From contig NZ_JAAMPJ010000002.1 in assembly GCF_011067745.1 (NCBI RefSeq), forward strand, positions 496,001 to 560,000: 64,000 bases of DNA, written 5' to 3'. Of the stretch, positions 1 through 10,688 are shown in pieces. This stretch comes from Lentzea alba (lineage in GTDB: Bacteria > Actinomycetota > Actinomycetes > Mycobacteriales > Pseudonocardiaceae). Each line of letters begins with the position of its first letter. The first letter of the stretch is position 1. The notes under the pieces are model-generated. The model had not been told where the DNA came from. It did no database searches and saw only the letters and a list, made by a program, of their open reading frames with translations. A program made the translations under genes and the position numbers.

Positions 1-39
1 CGACTCCGGTTGCAGGCGATCGGCGTGGACGGACTGTGA
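1..39 (+). CDS. 3' end of an upstream gene (partial)
   Basis: Frame 1 is open from the first base and ends with TGA at 37-39, giving the tail ...RLRLQAIGVDGL. Only 12 codons are visible, so the product cannot be identified. A strong terminator-like hairpin follows at 99-158, which fits a gene ending here. In related actinobacteria a moeA-type molybdopterin gene often lies just before psd; that is context, not something this fragment shows. Confidence 0.35.
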   Translation, partial: RLRLQAIGVDGL

Positions 40-98
40 CGGAACGCTCACCCAGCGACGTTGTTCACGCCATGTGACGGGGATTACACTGGTTGCAG

Positions 99-158
99 GT
101 GCCGGTCGGCACGTGCATTCGTCGGGGGATGCACGAGCCGACCGGCCACTTGCTTTTT
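99..158 (+). terminator. Intrinsic terminator before psd
   Basis: Arms at 99-118 and 129-149 pair almost perfectly (one bulge and one mismatch over about 20 bp) around a 10-nt loop. A T-rich run (TTGCTTTTT) follows at 150-158. This is a classical rho-independent terminator on the plus strand. It separates the partial upstream gene from psd. Confidence 0.75.
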
Positions 159-243
159 CCGGCAGTCCCGATGGGCGGTTTGGCGTGTTGGCGTAGCGTG
201 ATGCCGCCCGACATCCACGGAAGCTACGGAACCCACAGACACG

Positions 244-939
244 ATGAGCAGCGAGAAGCCCGTCTCTCACTTCCTCGAACTCGCCCGCGGCATGGTGCCG
301 CCGATGCACCCGGCTGGACGCCCGTTCGTCGCCGGCGCAGCGATCGCGACCCTCCTCGTCCGGCTGCGCTTCAAGCGCCTGGGCGTCGTCCTCGCGCTGG
401 TCACGGCGTGGGTGGCGTGGTTCTTCCGCGAGCCGAAGCGCGTGACGCCGACCCGCCCGAACCTCGCGGTGGCTCCGGCCGACGGCACGGTCTCGCACGT
501 CGTCGACGCCGTCCCGCCGGCCGAGCTCGGCCTGGGCTCGCAGCCGATGACGCGCGTCAGCGTGTTCCTCTCGGTCTTCGACGTGCACGTGCAGCGCGTG
601 CCCGCGGACGGCGAGGTCGTCCAGGTCTCGTACCACCCCGGCAAGTTCCTCTCGGCCGACCTCGACAAGGCGTCCGAGGAGAACGAGCGCAACACCGTGT
701 GGCTGCGCACCGTCAACGGCCACGACCTCGTCGTCGTGCAGATCGCCGGCCTGGTCGCGCGCCGCATCGTGTGCGAGGTCGCCGAGGGCGAGAAGGTCAC
801 CGCGGGCCAGACCTACGGCCTGATCCGCTTCGGCTCGCGCGTGGACCTCTACGTGCCGCGCGGCAGCCGCGTCCTGGTCGAGGCCGGCCAGCGCACCATC
901 GGCGGGGAGACCGTCCTCGCTGAGCTCCCGGAGGCCTGA
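244..939 (+). CDS. psd: Phosphatidylserine decarboxylase proenzyme
   Basis: This 231-aa protein is of the short (archaetidylserine decarboxylase-like) type. It converts phosphatidylserine to phosphatidylethanolamine at the membrane. A hydrophobic stretch at about residues 30-60 should anchor it. The conserved APADG (Asp80) and VFDVHVQR (His115) blocks precede RFGSRVDLY. Ser198 in that last motif is the expected self-cleavage site that becomes the pyruvoyl prosthetic group, splitting the chain into a long beta and a short alpha subunit. The start ATG is at 244; a longer overlapping frame beginning at 93 is arginine-rich and unlike any protein. The stop overlaps the pssA start (TGATG), so the two consecutive pathway steps are translationally coupled. 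Confidence 0.93.
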   Translation: MSSEKPVSHFLELARGMVPPMHPAGRPFVAGAAIATLLVRLRFKRLGVVLALVTAWVAWFFREPKRVTPTRPNLAVAPADGTVSHVVDAVPPAELGLGSQPMTRVSVFLSVFDVHVQRVPADGEVVQVSYHPGKFLSADLDKASEENERNTVWLRTVNGHDLVVVQIAGLVARRIVCEVAEGEKVTAGQTYGLIRFGSRVDLYVPRGSRVLVEAGQRTIGGETVLAELPEA

Positions 940-1907
940 TGGCGCCCAGCGGGCCCGGCGTTCGCCTCCTGCCGAACGCGATCACGGTCCTCGCCATGTG
1001 CTCGGGCCTGTCCGCCGTGCACTTCGCGAACGTCGGCATGTGGGGCGCGGCCATCGCGTCGATCGCGGCAGCGGCCGTGTTCGACGGCCTCGACGGCCGC
1101 ATCGCCCGCCTGCTGGACGCGACGTCCAAGATGGGCGCCGAGCTCGACTCGCTGGCCGACGCCATCTCGTTCGGTGTCGCGCCCGCCCTCGCGATCTACC
1201 TCTGGAAGTTCGAGGGCAGCAGGGCCGGCTGGGTCATCGCGCTGATCTTCGCGGTCTGCATGGTGGTCCGCCTGGCCCGCTTCAACACGTTGCTGGAGAA
1301 GGAACAGCCGCCGTTCGCGAAGGAGTTCTTCGTCGGCGTGCCCGCTCCGGCCGGCGGCCTGTTGCTGCTGCTGCCTCTGATCATCGAGGAGCAGGTGCGC
1401 ACCAAGGGCTGGTGGAACGACCCGATCGTCGTCGGTGTGTGGACGGTCGTCGTCGCGATCCTGCTGGTGTCGCGCATCCCGACCCTGTCCGTGAAGACCG
1501 TGAAGGTGCCGCCGCGCGCGGTCGCACCCCTGCTGGTCCTCATCGGACTGCTGGCCGCCGCGGTCATCACGTACCCGTTGGTGGCGCTGATCATCGCGAT
1601 GGTCGTGTACCTCGGGCACCTGCCGTACTCGGTGCGCCGGTACATGTGGCTGTCCAAGCACCCGGAGGCCTGGACCGTCACGGGCGTCGAACGCCGCGCG
1701 ATCAAGCGCGCGCACGGCGTGGCAGCCCGTCGGCTCGGCCTGCGCCAGCCGCTGCACGGCCGTGTGGCCGGTGCCGCGATGCGCGCGGTGCGTCGTCCAC
1801 GGCGTGACGCTTCCACCGCTGCTGCGGCGGAGGGTGCGGCACCGACGGCCGGCAACCGCCGTCGGTCCTGGCGCCAGTTGGGGCTTCGCCGACACCACAA
1901 GCCGTGA
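939..1907 (+). CDS. pssA: CDP-diacylglycerol-serine O-phosphatidyltransferase
   Basis: Integral membrane enzyme of 322 aa that makes phosphatidylserine from CDP-diacylglycerol and serine, the substrate for Psd encoded just upstream. The CDP-alcohol phosphatidyltransferase signature is complete: Asp49, Asp52-Gly53, Ala56-Arg57, Gly66, Asp70 and Asp74. Several hydrophobic helices follow, to about residue 215. The last roughly 90 residues form a basic arginine/alanine-rich cytoplasmic tail (ending RRSWRQLGLRRHHKP). This tail is longer than in minimal family members. It overlaps psd by one base and is followed by a strong terminator, so psd-pssA is a two-gene unit. Confidence 0.93.
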   Translation: MAPSGPGVRLLPNAITVLAMCSGLSAVHFANVGMWGAAIASIAAAAVFDGLDGRIARLLDATSKMGAELDSLADAISFGVAPALAIYLWKFEGSRAGWVIALIFAVCMVVRLARFNTLLEKEQPPFAKEFFVGVPAPAGGLLLLLPLIIEEQVRTKGWWNDPIVVGVWTVVVAILLVSRIPTLSVKTVKVPPRAVAPLLVLIGLLAAAVITYPLVALIIAMVVYLGHLPYSVRRYMWLSKHPEAWTVTGVERRAIKRAHGVAARRLGLRQPLHGRVAGAAMRAVRRPRRDASTAAAAEGAAPTAGNRRRSWRQLGLRRHHKP

Positions 1908-1920
1908 TCGCACGCTCTGC

Positions 1921-1962
1921 CCTCGGGCCGGACACGTTCATCGTGTCCGGCCCGAGGTCTTT
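1921..1962 (+). terminator. Terminator after pssA
   Basis: Perfect 16-bp arms at 1921-1936 and 1942-1957 around a 5-nt loop (TTCAT), followed by TCTTT. It lies 14 bp after the pssA stop and ends the psd-pssA unit before the promoter of the AAA ATPase gene. Confidence 0.85.
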
Positions 1963-1991
1963 CAGGGCCCGTCCGCACTAGAGTCGTCGGC

Positions 1992-4145
1992 GTGATCACG
2001 CTGACGGCTCGTCTGTCCCCGTCCGCACTGGACACCCGCCGCGGCGTCGTCCGCCTCCACCCCGAGGTGCTCGACGCCCTGGGCCTGCGCGCCTGGGACG
2101 CCGTGAAGCTGACCGGTGCCCGCGTGAGCGCCGCCCTGGCCGCCTCCGGCGAACAACCCCCTGGTGTGGTGCTAGTGGACGACGTCACGCTCACCAACCT
2201 CGGCGTGGTCGAGGGTTCCGAGATCGTCGTGGCACCCGTGCAGGTGGCGGGCGCGCGGTCGATCACCGTTGCCGGCTCCCGGCTGGCCAGCACCGCGCTC
2301 ACGCCCGATCACGTCCGCTTGGCGTTGACCGGCAAGGTGCTCACCGTCGGCGACAACGTGAGCCTCCTTCCGCAGGACCTCGCGCCGCCGCCCGGCGCCA
2401 ACGTCTCCGAGACGCGCCGCAAGTTGTCCAACGCCATCGGCATGACGTGGACCAACGAGCTCATCACCATCACCTCGACCGACCCGGCGGGGCCGGTGGC
2501 CGTGCAGCCGTCCAGCGTCGTGGGCTGGCGTTCGGCTTCTGCTCCGGCGGCCGAGGTGACCCCGGTCGTGGTGCAGGAGAAGCACGACGCCGTTCCCCTC
2601 ACCGACCTGGTGGGTCAGAAGGACCAGGCCCGGCGCCTGACCGAATGGCTGGAACTGATGTTCCGCCAACCAGAACTCCTCACCAAGCTGGGCGCGTCCG
2701 CACGGCTCGCGGCCATGGTCAGCGGGCCGGAAGGCGTCGGCAAGGCGACGCTGGTGCGCGCGGTGGCTCATTCGGTGGGCGCGTCGGTCGTGGAACTGGC
2801 CGCCCCGAGCATCGGGGTGCTGGAGCCGGGCGCGATGGCCAAGCAGCTGGGTGACGCGATCGCCGGGGTCCCGGAACAGCCGACCGTCCTGCTGCTCACC
2901 GACATCGACGCGCTGCTCCCCTCGACACCTCCCCCGGTCGCGACGGTGGTGCTCGACATCCTGCGCACCGCCGTGTCCCGCCCGAACCTGGCACTGGTGG
3001 TCACGTCCGCCCGCGCGGAGTCTGTCGACGCCCGCCTGCGCGCGCCCGATCTGGTGGACCGCGAGCTGACCCTGCCTCTCCCGGACGGGGCCACGCGCAC
3101 CGAACTGCTGCGGGTCCTGCTGCGCGACGTCCCGCTCGAGTCCGAAGTGGACTTGGGCGCCGTGGCCGAGCGGACGCCCGGTTTCGTGGCGGCCGACCTG
3201 TGCGCTCTGCGCCGGGAGGCTGCGGTGCGGGCGGCGCTGCGGCAACGCGACGTGGCGGAACCTCGTGTGGGACAAGAGGATCTGCTCGGCGCGCTCGGCA
3301 CCGTCCGCCCGATCTCCATGTCCGCCTCGGACACCATCCAGACCGGTGGCCTGACGCTGGACGACGTCGGCGACATGGTGGAGGTCAAGCAGGCCCTGAC
3401 CGAGGCCGCCCTCTGGCCGCTGCGCTACCCGGACTCCTTTGCCCGCCTGGGCGTGGCGCCGCCGCGTGGCGTGTTGCTGTACGGGCCGCCGGGGTGTGGC
3501 AAGACGTTCCTGGTGCGCGCGCTCGCCGGTTCCGGCCAGTTGAACGTCTTCACCGTCAAGGGCGCCGAGCTGATGGACAAGTTCGTGGGCGAGTCCGAAC
3601 GTGCTGTGCGTGAACTGTTCCGCCGGGCCGCCGACGCCGCGCCGGCCCTGGTGTTCCTGGACGAGGTGGACGCCCTGGCTCCACGGCGAGGCCAGTCGTC
3701 GGACTCCGGTGTCGCGGACCGCGTCGTGGCGGCCCTGCTGACCGAGCTCGACGGCGTCGAGCCACTGCGGGACGTCGTGGTGATCGCCGCGACCAACCGC
3801 CCGGAGCTGATCGACCCGGCACTGCTGCGGCCGGGCCGGTTGGAGCGGCTGGTCAACGTGCCGCCGCCGGACGCCGAGGCTCGCACGGAAATCCTCAAGG
3901 CCTCTTCCCGCAACACTCCGCTCGCGGGCGACGTGGACCTGGCCGCACTGGCCGCCGAGCTGGACATGTACTCGGCGGCGGACTGCGCGGCCCTGGTGCG
4001 CGAAGCGGCGCTGACCGCCATGCGCGAGTCGCTGGACGCGGCCGAGGTGACGCAGGCCCACCTGGCCAAGGCGAGGCAGGTCGTGCGCCCCTCGCTCGAC
4101 CCGGCACAGCTGGCAGCGCTGGCGGCCTACGCGGCGAACCGCTGA
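1992..4145 (+). CDS. Double-AAA ATPase, CDC48/p97-like
   Basis: This 717-aa cytoplasmic ATPase has an N-terminal double-psi-barrel-like region (residues 1-190) and two AAA modules. The first has a Walker A (GPEGVGKA, about 245-252), but its Walker B reads LLTDID (Asp304, Asp306), without the usual glutamate. Hydrolysis there may be weak or absent. The second is canonical: GPPGCGKT (Lys504), FLDEVD, a sensor-1 Asn in IAATNRP and the RPGRLERL arginine-finger region. The architecture is that of CDC48-type unfoldases or segregases. The GTG start has a TAGAGT -10 element ending 7 nt upstream (1979-1984), so the mRNA is probably leaderless. The neighbourhood matches that of the mycobacterial homologue beside psd-pssA. 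The exact substrate is unknown. Confidence 0.88.
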   Translation: MITLTARLSPSALDTRRGVVRLHPEVLDALGLRAWDAVKLTGARVSAALAASGEQPPGVVLVDDVTLTNLGVVEGSEIVVAPVQVAGARSITVAGSRLASTALTPDHVRLALTGKVLTVGDNVSLLPQDLAPPPGANVSETRRKLSNAIGMTWTNELITITSTDPAGPVAVQPSSVVGWRSASAPAAEVTPVVVQEKHDAVPLTDLVGQKDQARRLTEWLELMFRQPELLTKLGASARLAAMVSGPEGVGKATLVRAVAHSVGASVVELAAPSIGVLEPGAMAKQLGDAIAGVPEQPTVLLLTDIDALLPSTPPPVATVVLDILRTAVSRPNLALVVTSARAESVDARLRAPDLVDRELTLPLPDGATRTELLRVLLRDVPLESEVDLGAVAERTPGFVAADLCALRREAAVRAALRQRDVAEPRVGQEDLLGALGTVRPISMSASDTIQTGGLTLDDVGDMVEVKQALTEAALWPLRYPDSFARLGVAPPRGVLLYGPPGCGKTFLVRALAGSGQLNVFTVKGAELMDKFVGESERAVRELFRRAADAAPALVFLDEVDALAPRRGQSSDSGVADRVVAALLTELDGVEPLRDVVVIAATNRPELIDPALLRPGRLERLVNVPPPDAEARTEILKASSRNTPLAGDVDLAALAAELDMYSAADCAALVREAALTAMRESLDAAEVTQAHLAKARQVVRPSLDPAQLAALAAYAANR

Positions 4146-4146
4146 C

Positions 4147-4201
4147 GTTGATGAGGGGAGCTTTCCCAAACCTCAGGTTGATGAAAGCTCCCCTCATCAA
4201 C
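4147..4201. terminator. Bidirectional terminator hairpin
   Basis: Perfect 19-bp inverted arms at 4147-4165 and 4183-4201 around a 17-nt loop. It fills the whole gap between the AAA ATPase stop (4145) and the convergent LytR_C gene stop (4204), so it should stop transcription from both sides. The arms carry TTTC/GAAA rather than a separate long U-tract. Confidence 0.85.
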
Positions 4202-4203
4202 CT

Positions 4204-4797
4204 CTACTTGTTCTTGGACGCGCCCTGGAAGTCGTTGGTGACGATCAGGATGACGCCCGCCGGCGACTGCTCGATCCCGGTGAACCGAGGCTCGACCCGA
4301 GCCCGCAGCACCCTGGCGAGTTCCTTGGCGGAAGCCTCTTCATCGGTCCCCGGCCGGTAGTACACGGTCGTGGTGGGGATGGTCCCCTGCGCGTAGTTGC
4401 CGGTGTCGGCGACGGTCCACCCGTTGGCCCGCACCTCATCCGCGGCCTTCGACGCCAGCCCGGTGATCGTCGAGTTGTTGTAGACCCGGACCGGAACCTT
4501 CACCGCACCCGGCTGGGTCACCGGCGGCGGAGGCGGCTGTTCAGCGGAAGAAACCGGCGGAGCCGTCGTGGTGGTGGCCGCCGGCGGCACGGACGTGTCC
4601 GTCGGCACGGTCGGCGACCCGGTGGTCGTCTGAGGTGGTGGCGGCGCGGTGGAACTGCCGTCGGCGGAAGGTGTGTCGGACCCACCACCGAACAGGCTGA
4701 CCACACCGATGATCAGGGCCACGGCGGCGACGCCGAGCAGGGCGAACCCGGCGGCCTTGGCCGGACGGGACGGGCTGGCGGACTCGGGGGAGGTCAT
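4204..4797 (-). CDS. LytR C-terminal domain membrane protein
   Basis: A 197-aa protein. A short cytoplasmic N-terminus is followed by one transmembrane helix (about residues 15-37). Next comes a long Pro/Thr/Ser-rich extracytoplasmic linker (about 45-100), and then a LytR_C-type domain from VPVRVYNNSTITGLA to the end. This domain is found with or without the LytR-CpsA-Psr catalytic domain; here the catalytic part is absent, so a cell-envelope role is likely but no enzymatic activity is implied. The start overlaps the stop of the upstream DUF3263 gene by one base (TGATG), so the two are co-translated. A related pair sits near def in mycobacteria. Confidence 0.82.
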   Translation of the reverse strand: MTSPESASPSRPAKAAGFALLGVAAVALIIGVVSLFGGGSDTPSADGSSTAPPPPQTTTGSPTVPTDTSVPPAATTTTAPPVSSAEQPPPPPVTQPGAVKVPVRVYNNSTITGLASKAADEVRANGWTVADTGNYAQGTIPTTTVYYRPGTDEEASAKELARVLRARVEPRFTGIEQSPAGVILIVTNDFQGASKNK

Positions 4798-5096
4798 CAG
4801 TCCTCGGTGCTCCTGGCGCGTGCGCGAACCCTCTGGCGGCCTGTCCGCACCCCGCGCAACCGCTTGACCAGCATCGGATCGGCAGCCAGAGCGGCTTCCT
4901 TCTCAACTAGCGCGTTGAGCAGCTGGTAGTAGCGAGTGGCCGACATGTCGAACAGTTCCCTGATGGCCTGTTCCTTGGATCCCGAGTACTTCCACCACTG
5001 CTTCTCGAACGCCAGCATCGTGCGTTCGCGGCTGGTCAGCCCGTCAGCGGAGGTAAGCGCCTCGGCGTGATCCATCTGGCTCCCCACGGTCGCCAC
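4797..5096 (-). CDS. DUF3263 domain protein
   Basis: Small 99-aa protein with the block LTSRERTMLAFEKQWWKYSG followed by KEQAIRELFDMSATRYYQLLN, the hallmark of the actinobacterial DUF3263 family. The helix around EQAIRELFDMSATRYYQ resembles a helix-turn-helix. The C-terminus is basic (RGVRTGRQRVRARARS), so nucleic-acid binding is plausible but unproven. It is the first gene of a two-gene minus-strand unit with the LytR_C protein and is divergent from def. Confidence 0.8.
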   Translation of the reverse strand: MATVGSQMDHAEALTSADGLTSRERTMLAFEKQWWKYSGSKEQAIRELFDMSATRYYQLLNALVEKEAALAADPMLVKRLRGVRTGRQRVRARARSTED

Positions 5097-5183
5097 ACCA
5101 TCTCAGGTGCGGGCAATTCAATCACGTGATCGTTCCAACCTACCGCGCGACACCGACAGTTTTGGACCGCTTAAGGTCTGACC

Positions 5184-5765
5184 ATGGCCGTGCATCGCAT
5201 CCGCATCGCTGGTGACCCCGTGCTTCACAACTCGACGCGTGAGATCACCAAGTTCGACACCGAGCTGAAGACGCTCGTCGACGACATGTTCGAGACGATG
5301 GCGGCCGCTCGCGGAGTCGGGCTCGCGGCCAACCAGATCGGTTTCGACCTGAGGGTCTTCGTGTACGACTGCCCGGACGACGACGGTGTGCAGCACCGCG
5401 GGGTGATCGTGAACCCGGTGCTCGAGACCTCCGAGATCCCGGAGACCATGCCGGACCCGGACGACGACTTCGAGGGCTGCCTGTCCGTGCCCGGCGAGGC
5501 GTACCCGACCGGACGCGCCCAATGGGCGAAGGTGACCGGGCAGGACGTGGACGGGCAGCCGTTCGAGGTCGAGGGCACCGGCTTCTTCGCCCGTTGCCTG
5601 CAGCACGAGACCGACCACCTCAACGGCTACCTGTACCTCGACCGGCTCGTCGGCCGGTACAAGAAGGAGTCGAAGCGGATGCTGCGCGACAACGAGTGGG
5701 GTGTGCCGGACCTGTCCTGGGACCCGGCAGACCCCGCGAACTTCGCCGACGAAGACGACGACTGA
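5184..5765 (+). CDS. def: Peptide deformylase
   Basis: This 193-aa metalloenzyme removes the formyl group from the N-terminal methionine of new proteins. All three family motifs are present: [10 protein letters not shown] (residues 44-53), EGCLSVPG (metal ligand Cys99) and the HETDH helix (His141, Glu142, His145). Compared with minimal deformylases it has an acidic insertion (PDPDDDFEG, about 90-98) and an acidic tail (FADEDDD), both common in actinobacterial versions. It is transcribed alone, divergently from the DUF3263 gene. Confidence 0.95.
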   Translation: MAVHRIRIAGDPVLHNSTREITKFDTELKTLVDDMFETMAAARGVGLAANQIGFDLRVFVYDCPDDDGVQHRGVIVNPVLETSEIPETMPDPDDDFEGCLSVPGEAYPTGRAQWAKVTGQDVDGQPFEVEGTGFFARCLQHETDHLNGYLYLDRLVGRYKKESKRMLRDNEWGVPDLSWDPADPANFADEDDD

Positions 5766-5782
5766 CGCCGGACGAGGACTGA

Positions 5783-6718
5783 CTAGGACTGGCGGAGCAC
5801 CGACTCCACCTGCGCCAGTTCGTCGGCCGTCAGCGGCCCGAACGCCAGCGCACCCGCGTTCTCCTCGGCCTGCTCCACCGTCCGGATGCCCGGAATCGGG
5901 ATCAACCGGGGAGAACGCGCCCAGAACCACGCCAGCGCGCCCTGCACCAGGGTCCTGCCACCGGACGTCAGCACGTCCCGCACGGCCTCCCGCGCCTGGA
6001 AGTACTCCGGCGACGGCTTCCCGTCGACGAAGAACCGCAGCCACGACGGGTTCGTGACGCGCACGTCGTCGGCGGGCAGCTCGGTGAACGTCTCCCGCGC
6101 CAGCAGCCCCATCGCGAGCGGACGCCGGCACAGCACCGAGTACTCCCCCGCGTACATCTCGGGGTTGTCGAACAGCAGGTTGATGTCCGCCTGAGCGGCG
6201 ATCCCGTGCTCGCCGGCCGCGAAGAACCGCGCCCGTTCGACGTCGTCGGTGCTCCACCCGTACGCGCGGATCTTGCCCGCGGCGACCAGCGCCTCGCACT
6301 CGTCCCGCAGCAGCGCGGCCTCCTCCAGCGGCAGGTCGCCGATGTGCAGCTGGTACAGGTCGATCCAGTCCGTCCCCAAGCGCCGCAAGGACCCCTCGAC
6401 CGCACGGCGCAGGTACGCGACGGACCCGTCGTTCCCCGTCATCTCCCGTGACCCGGCGTCGAACGTGCATCCCCACTTCGTGGCGATCCGCACCTGGTCA
6501 CGTACATCCGCAAACGCTTGCCCGACCAGCGTCTCCGCGTGCCCGCAGCCGTACACGTCCGCGGTGTCGAACAGCGTCACGCCCAGCTCGAACGCTCGCC
6601 GCAACGCCTTCAGCGACTGCCCGTCGTCGGCCGGCCCCCACCCGACCGGCTGACCACCGCTGAAGAACGGGCCACCCATGGCCCACGTGCCGAAACCCAT
6701 CTTGCCCAGATCCGTCAT
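5783..6718 (-). CDS. Aldo/keto reductase
   Basis: A 311-aa TIM-barrel NAD(P)H-dependent reductase. The ATG at 6718 gives MTDLGKMGFGTWAMGGPFF, the usual strand-1 region. The frame stays open further upstream, but that extension runs across the divergent gene and its promoter. Catalytic tetrad candidates are visible: Asp and Tyr in LFDTADVYGCGHAE, Lys in RIATKWG and His in LYQLHIGDL. The C-terminal ALAWFWARSPRLIPIPGIRTVEQAEEN cofactor-binding block is typical of the Tas/YajO-like branch. The substrate is unknown. A perfect palindrome in its promoter (6735-6752) suggests control by a MerR-family activator encoded elsewhere. Confidence 0.85.
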   Translation of the reverse strand: MTDLGKMGFGTWAMGGPFFSGGQPVGWGPADDGQSLKALRRAFELGVTLFDTADVYGCGHAETLVGQAFADVRDQVRIATKWGCTFDAGSREMTGNDGSVAYLRRAVEGSLRRLGTDWIDLYQLHIGDLPLEEAALLRDECEALVAAGKIRAYGWSTDDVERARFFAAGEHGIAAQADINLLFDNPEMYAGEYSVLCRRPLAMGLLARETFTELPADDVRVTNPSWLRFFVDGKPSPEYFQAREAVRDVLTSGGRTLVQGALAWFWARSPRLIPIPGIRTVEQAEENAGALAFGPLTADELAQVESVLRQS

Positions 6719-6734
6719 GAGCAACAGCGAACAT

Positions 6735-6752
6735 CCTGGAGCGCGCTCCAGG
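6735..6752 (-). promoter_or_regulatory. MerR-type operator, perfect 18-bp palindrome
   Basis: CCTGGAGCGCGCTCCAGG is a perfect palindrome in the short space between the divergent aldo/keto reductase and LysE genes. On the minus strand it begins within a TTGACC -35 hexamer and fills the stretch towards a weak -10, the layout of MerR-family promoters with an over-long spacer. No merR gene is present in the window. Confidence 0.6.
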
Positions 6753-6790
6753 TCAAGAAACAAGTTGCTCCGATCGGCGACCATCGAGGC

Positions 6791-7393
6791 ATGCCAATCG
6801 AAAACATCGTCGCCTTCGTGGCGGCCTCGTTCCTCATCGCACTGTCGCCCGGACCTGGCACGGCCATGGTCCTGCGACAGTCGGTGCACGGGCGAAAGGC
6901 CGCGCTGGCGACGGTGTTCGGCATGGAGGTCGGCGTCGCGTGCTGGGCCATCGCCGCTGCTCTGGGCCTGTCGGTGCTGCTCACGGCGTCCGAGATCGCC
7001 TACCACGCGCTGCGGATCATCGGCGCGGTCTTCCTGATCTACCTGGGCGTCAAGGCCCTGATCAGCAAGAGCCTGCCCACCGACGAGCCCCCGCCGGCCA
7101 GCCACGCGTTCCGCAGCGGGCTGGTCGTGAACCTGGCCAACCCGAAGCTCGGCGTGTTCGCGATCTCGTTCCTACCGCAGTTCGTGCCTGCTGGGGAGGC
7201 CGGCCAGGGGGTTCTCCTCTTCCTCGCCGTCGGCTGGGTGCTGATCGACACCGTCTGGTACCTGATCATCGTGTCGATCCTGCACACCATCCGCGGCTGG
7301 CTGCGCCGTCCGCGCGTTCGTCCCGCGCTCGAGAAGCTGTCGGGCGGCGTGCTGCTGGCGCTCGGAATCCGGCTGGTACTCGACCCGCGTTGA
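6791..7393 (+). CDS. LysE/RhtB-family exporter
   Basis: A 200-aa inner-membrane protein with about six hydrophobic helices. The family signature ALSPGPGTAMVLRQSVHGRKAAL is near the N-terminus, followed by GMEVGVACWAIAAALGLS and, in the second half, NLANPKLGVFAISFLPQF. Family members export amino acids or small metabolites; the substrate here cannot be told. The ATG at 6791 matches the family N-terminus (MPIENIVAFVAASF); the frame is open further upstream across the divergent gene but has no family similarity there. Its 3' 222 bp are also read antisense as the tail of the converging zinc-ribbon gene. Confidence 0.85.
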   Translation: MPIENIVAFVAASFLIALSPGPGTAMVLRQSVHGRKAALATVFGMEVGVACWAIAAALGLSVLLTASEIAYHALRIIGAVFLIYLGVKALISKSLPTDEPPPASHAFRSGLVVNLANPKLGVFAISFLPQFVPAGEAGQGVLLFLAVGWVLIDTVWYLIIVSILHTIRGWLRRPRVRPALEKLSGGVLLALGIRLVLDPR

Positions 7394-8029
7394 GATCGGG
7401 TTGCCCCGGCGCCAGAACAGCTCGGGCAACCCGGCCAGCTCGTCGAGGGTGTGGCACGCGGCCATGGACGCGTACCCGCCGGCCAGCACGTGCGCGCGAA
7501 CGCGGTCGAGACGACCGAACTCGATCACCTCACCGGCGATCAGGAACGGCAGCACCAGCTGCCAGGCCCGCACCACCGCCGGCCGCCGCCGGTGGGGTGC
7601 GCGCAGGGCCGCGCGGGCGACTCGTAAAAGGTGCTCGTTCGCGCTCATCGTGTACGGGTGCGCCGAGTGGTCCCAGTTCCACCGGCGCTCCTCGGTGACC
7701 GCGCAGCGCACGCACTCGACCGGTCCGGTGCCGAGCTCGGCACCGCAGCGGGAGCACGCCAGCAGGGTCATCGCCCAGTCGACGCACGTCCACGGGTACT
7801 GCCCCACGTCGGAGGAGGTCACCAGTTCGGCCAGTTCCCGGTCCGCCAGCTGGGACGACGTCCGCAGGGCTTCCCAGTCCGCGAGCCAGAACTGGTCGAG
7901 CAGTTCCGCGCAGAAACCGCAGTCGGGGTAGCCGCGACCTGCGAGTTCACCGCAGGAAGGGCATGCCGAGACCACGGCGGGACGTTGACCGCGACGCGCG
8001 CCGGGCGGGAACGGCTGATGATCCGCCAC
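7172..8029 (-). CDS. Zinc-ribbon-like hypothetical protein
   Basis: About 285 aa, not recognised. Two cysteine clusters, CPSCGELAGRGYPDCGFC near residue 22 and CSRCGAELGTGPVECVRC near 90, look like zinc knuckles. Between and after them is a helical, aromatic-rich region (QFWLADWEAL, RRWNWDHSAHPYTM). The GTG at 8029 is preferred because a TAACCT -10 element ends 8 nt before it and because longer starts would run into the TPP riboswitch. Another GTG, at 7975, is possible. The last roughly 75 codons are antisense to lysE and have unusual composition (QDRHDDQVPDGVDQHPADGEEEEN), so the native stop may have been lost near 7393. Confidence 0.6.
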   Translation of the reverse strand: MADHQPFPPGARRGQRPAVVSACPSCGELAGRGYPDCGFCAELLDQFWLADWEALRTSSQLADRELAELVTSSDVGQYPWTCVDWAMTLLACSRCGAELGTGPVECVRCAVTEERRWNWDHSAHPYTMSANEHLLRVARAALRAPHRRRPAVVRAWQLVLPFLIAGEVIEFGRLDRVRAHVLAGGYASMAACHTLDELAGLPELFWRRGNPISTRVEYQPDSERQQHAARQLLERGTNARTAQPAADGVQDRHDDQVPDGVDQHPADGEEEENPLAGLPSRHELR

Positions 8030-8109
8030 GAGAGAGAAGGTTAGGGCCAAAGCGAGCGCTTGGCAGCTACGGCGCGCGCTGACTATGGTCAGGTCTCGAC
8101 AACTCAACA

Positions 8110-10688
<2,579 letters not shown>

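Noticed and set aside
93..923. 276-residue frame overlapping psd
   Set aside because: It begins inside the terminator-like hairpin and is arginine-rich in the psd region; psd has its conserved motifs in the other frame.
2172..4169. 665-residue minus-strand frame opposite the AAA ATPase
   Set aside because: It covers a gene with intact Walker motifs; its composition (RR, QH, GR runs) is that of a GC-rich shadow frame.
5783..7105. Long aldo/keto reductase start giving 440 residues
   Set aside because: The extra 129 residues would run antisense across lysE and the shared promoter; the family N-terminus begins at 6718.
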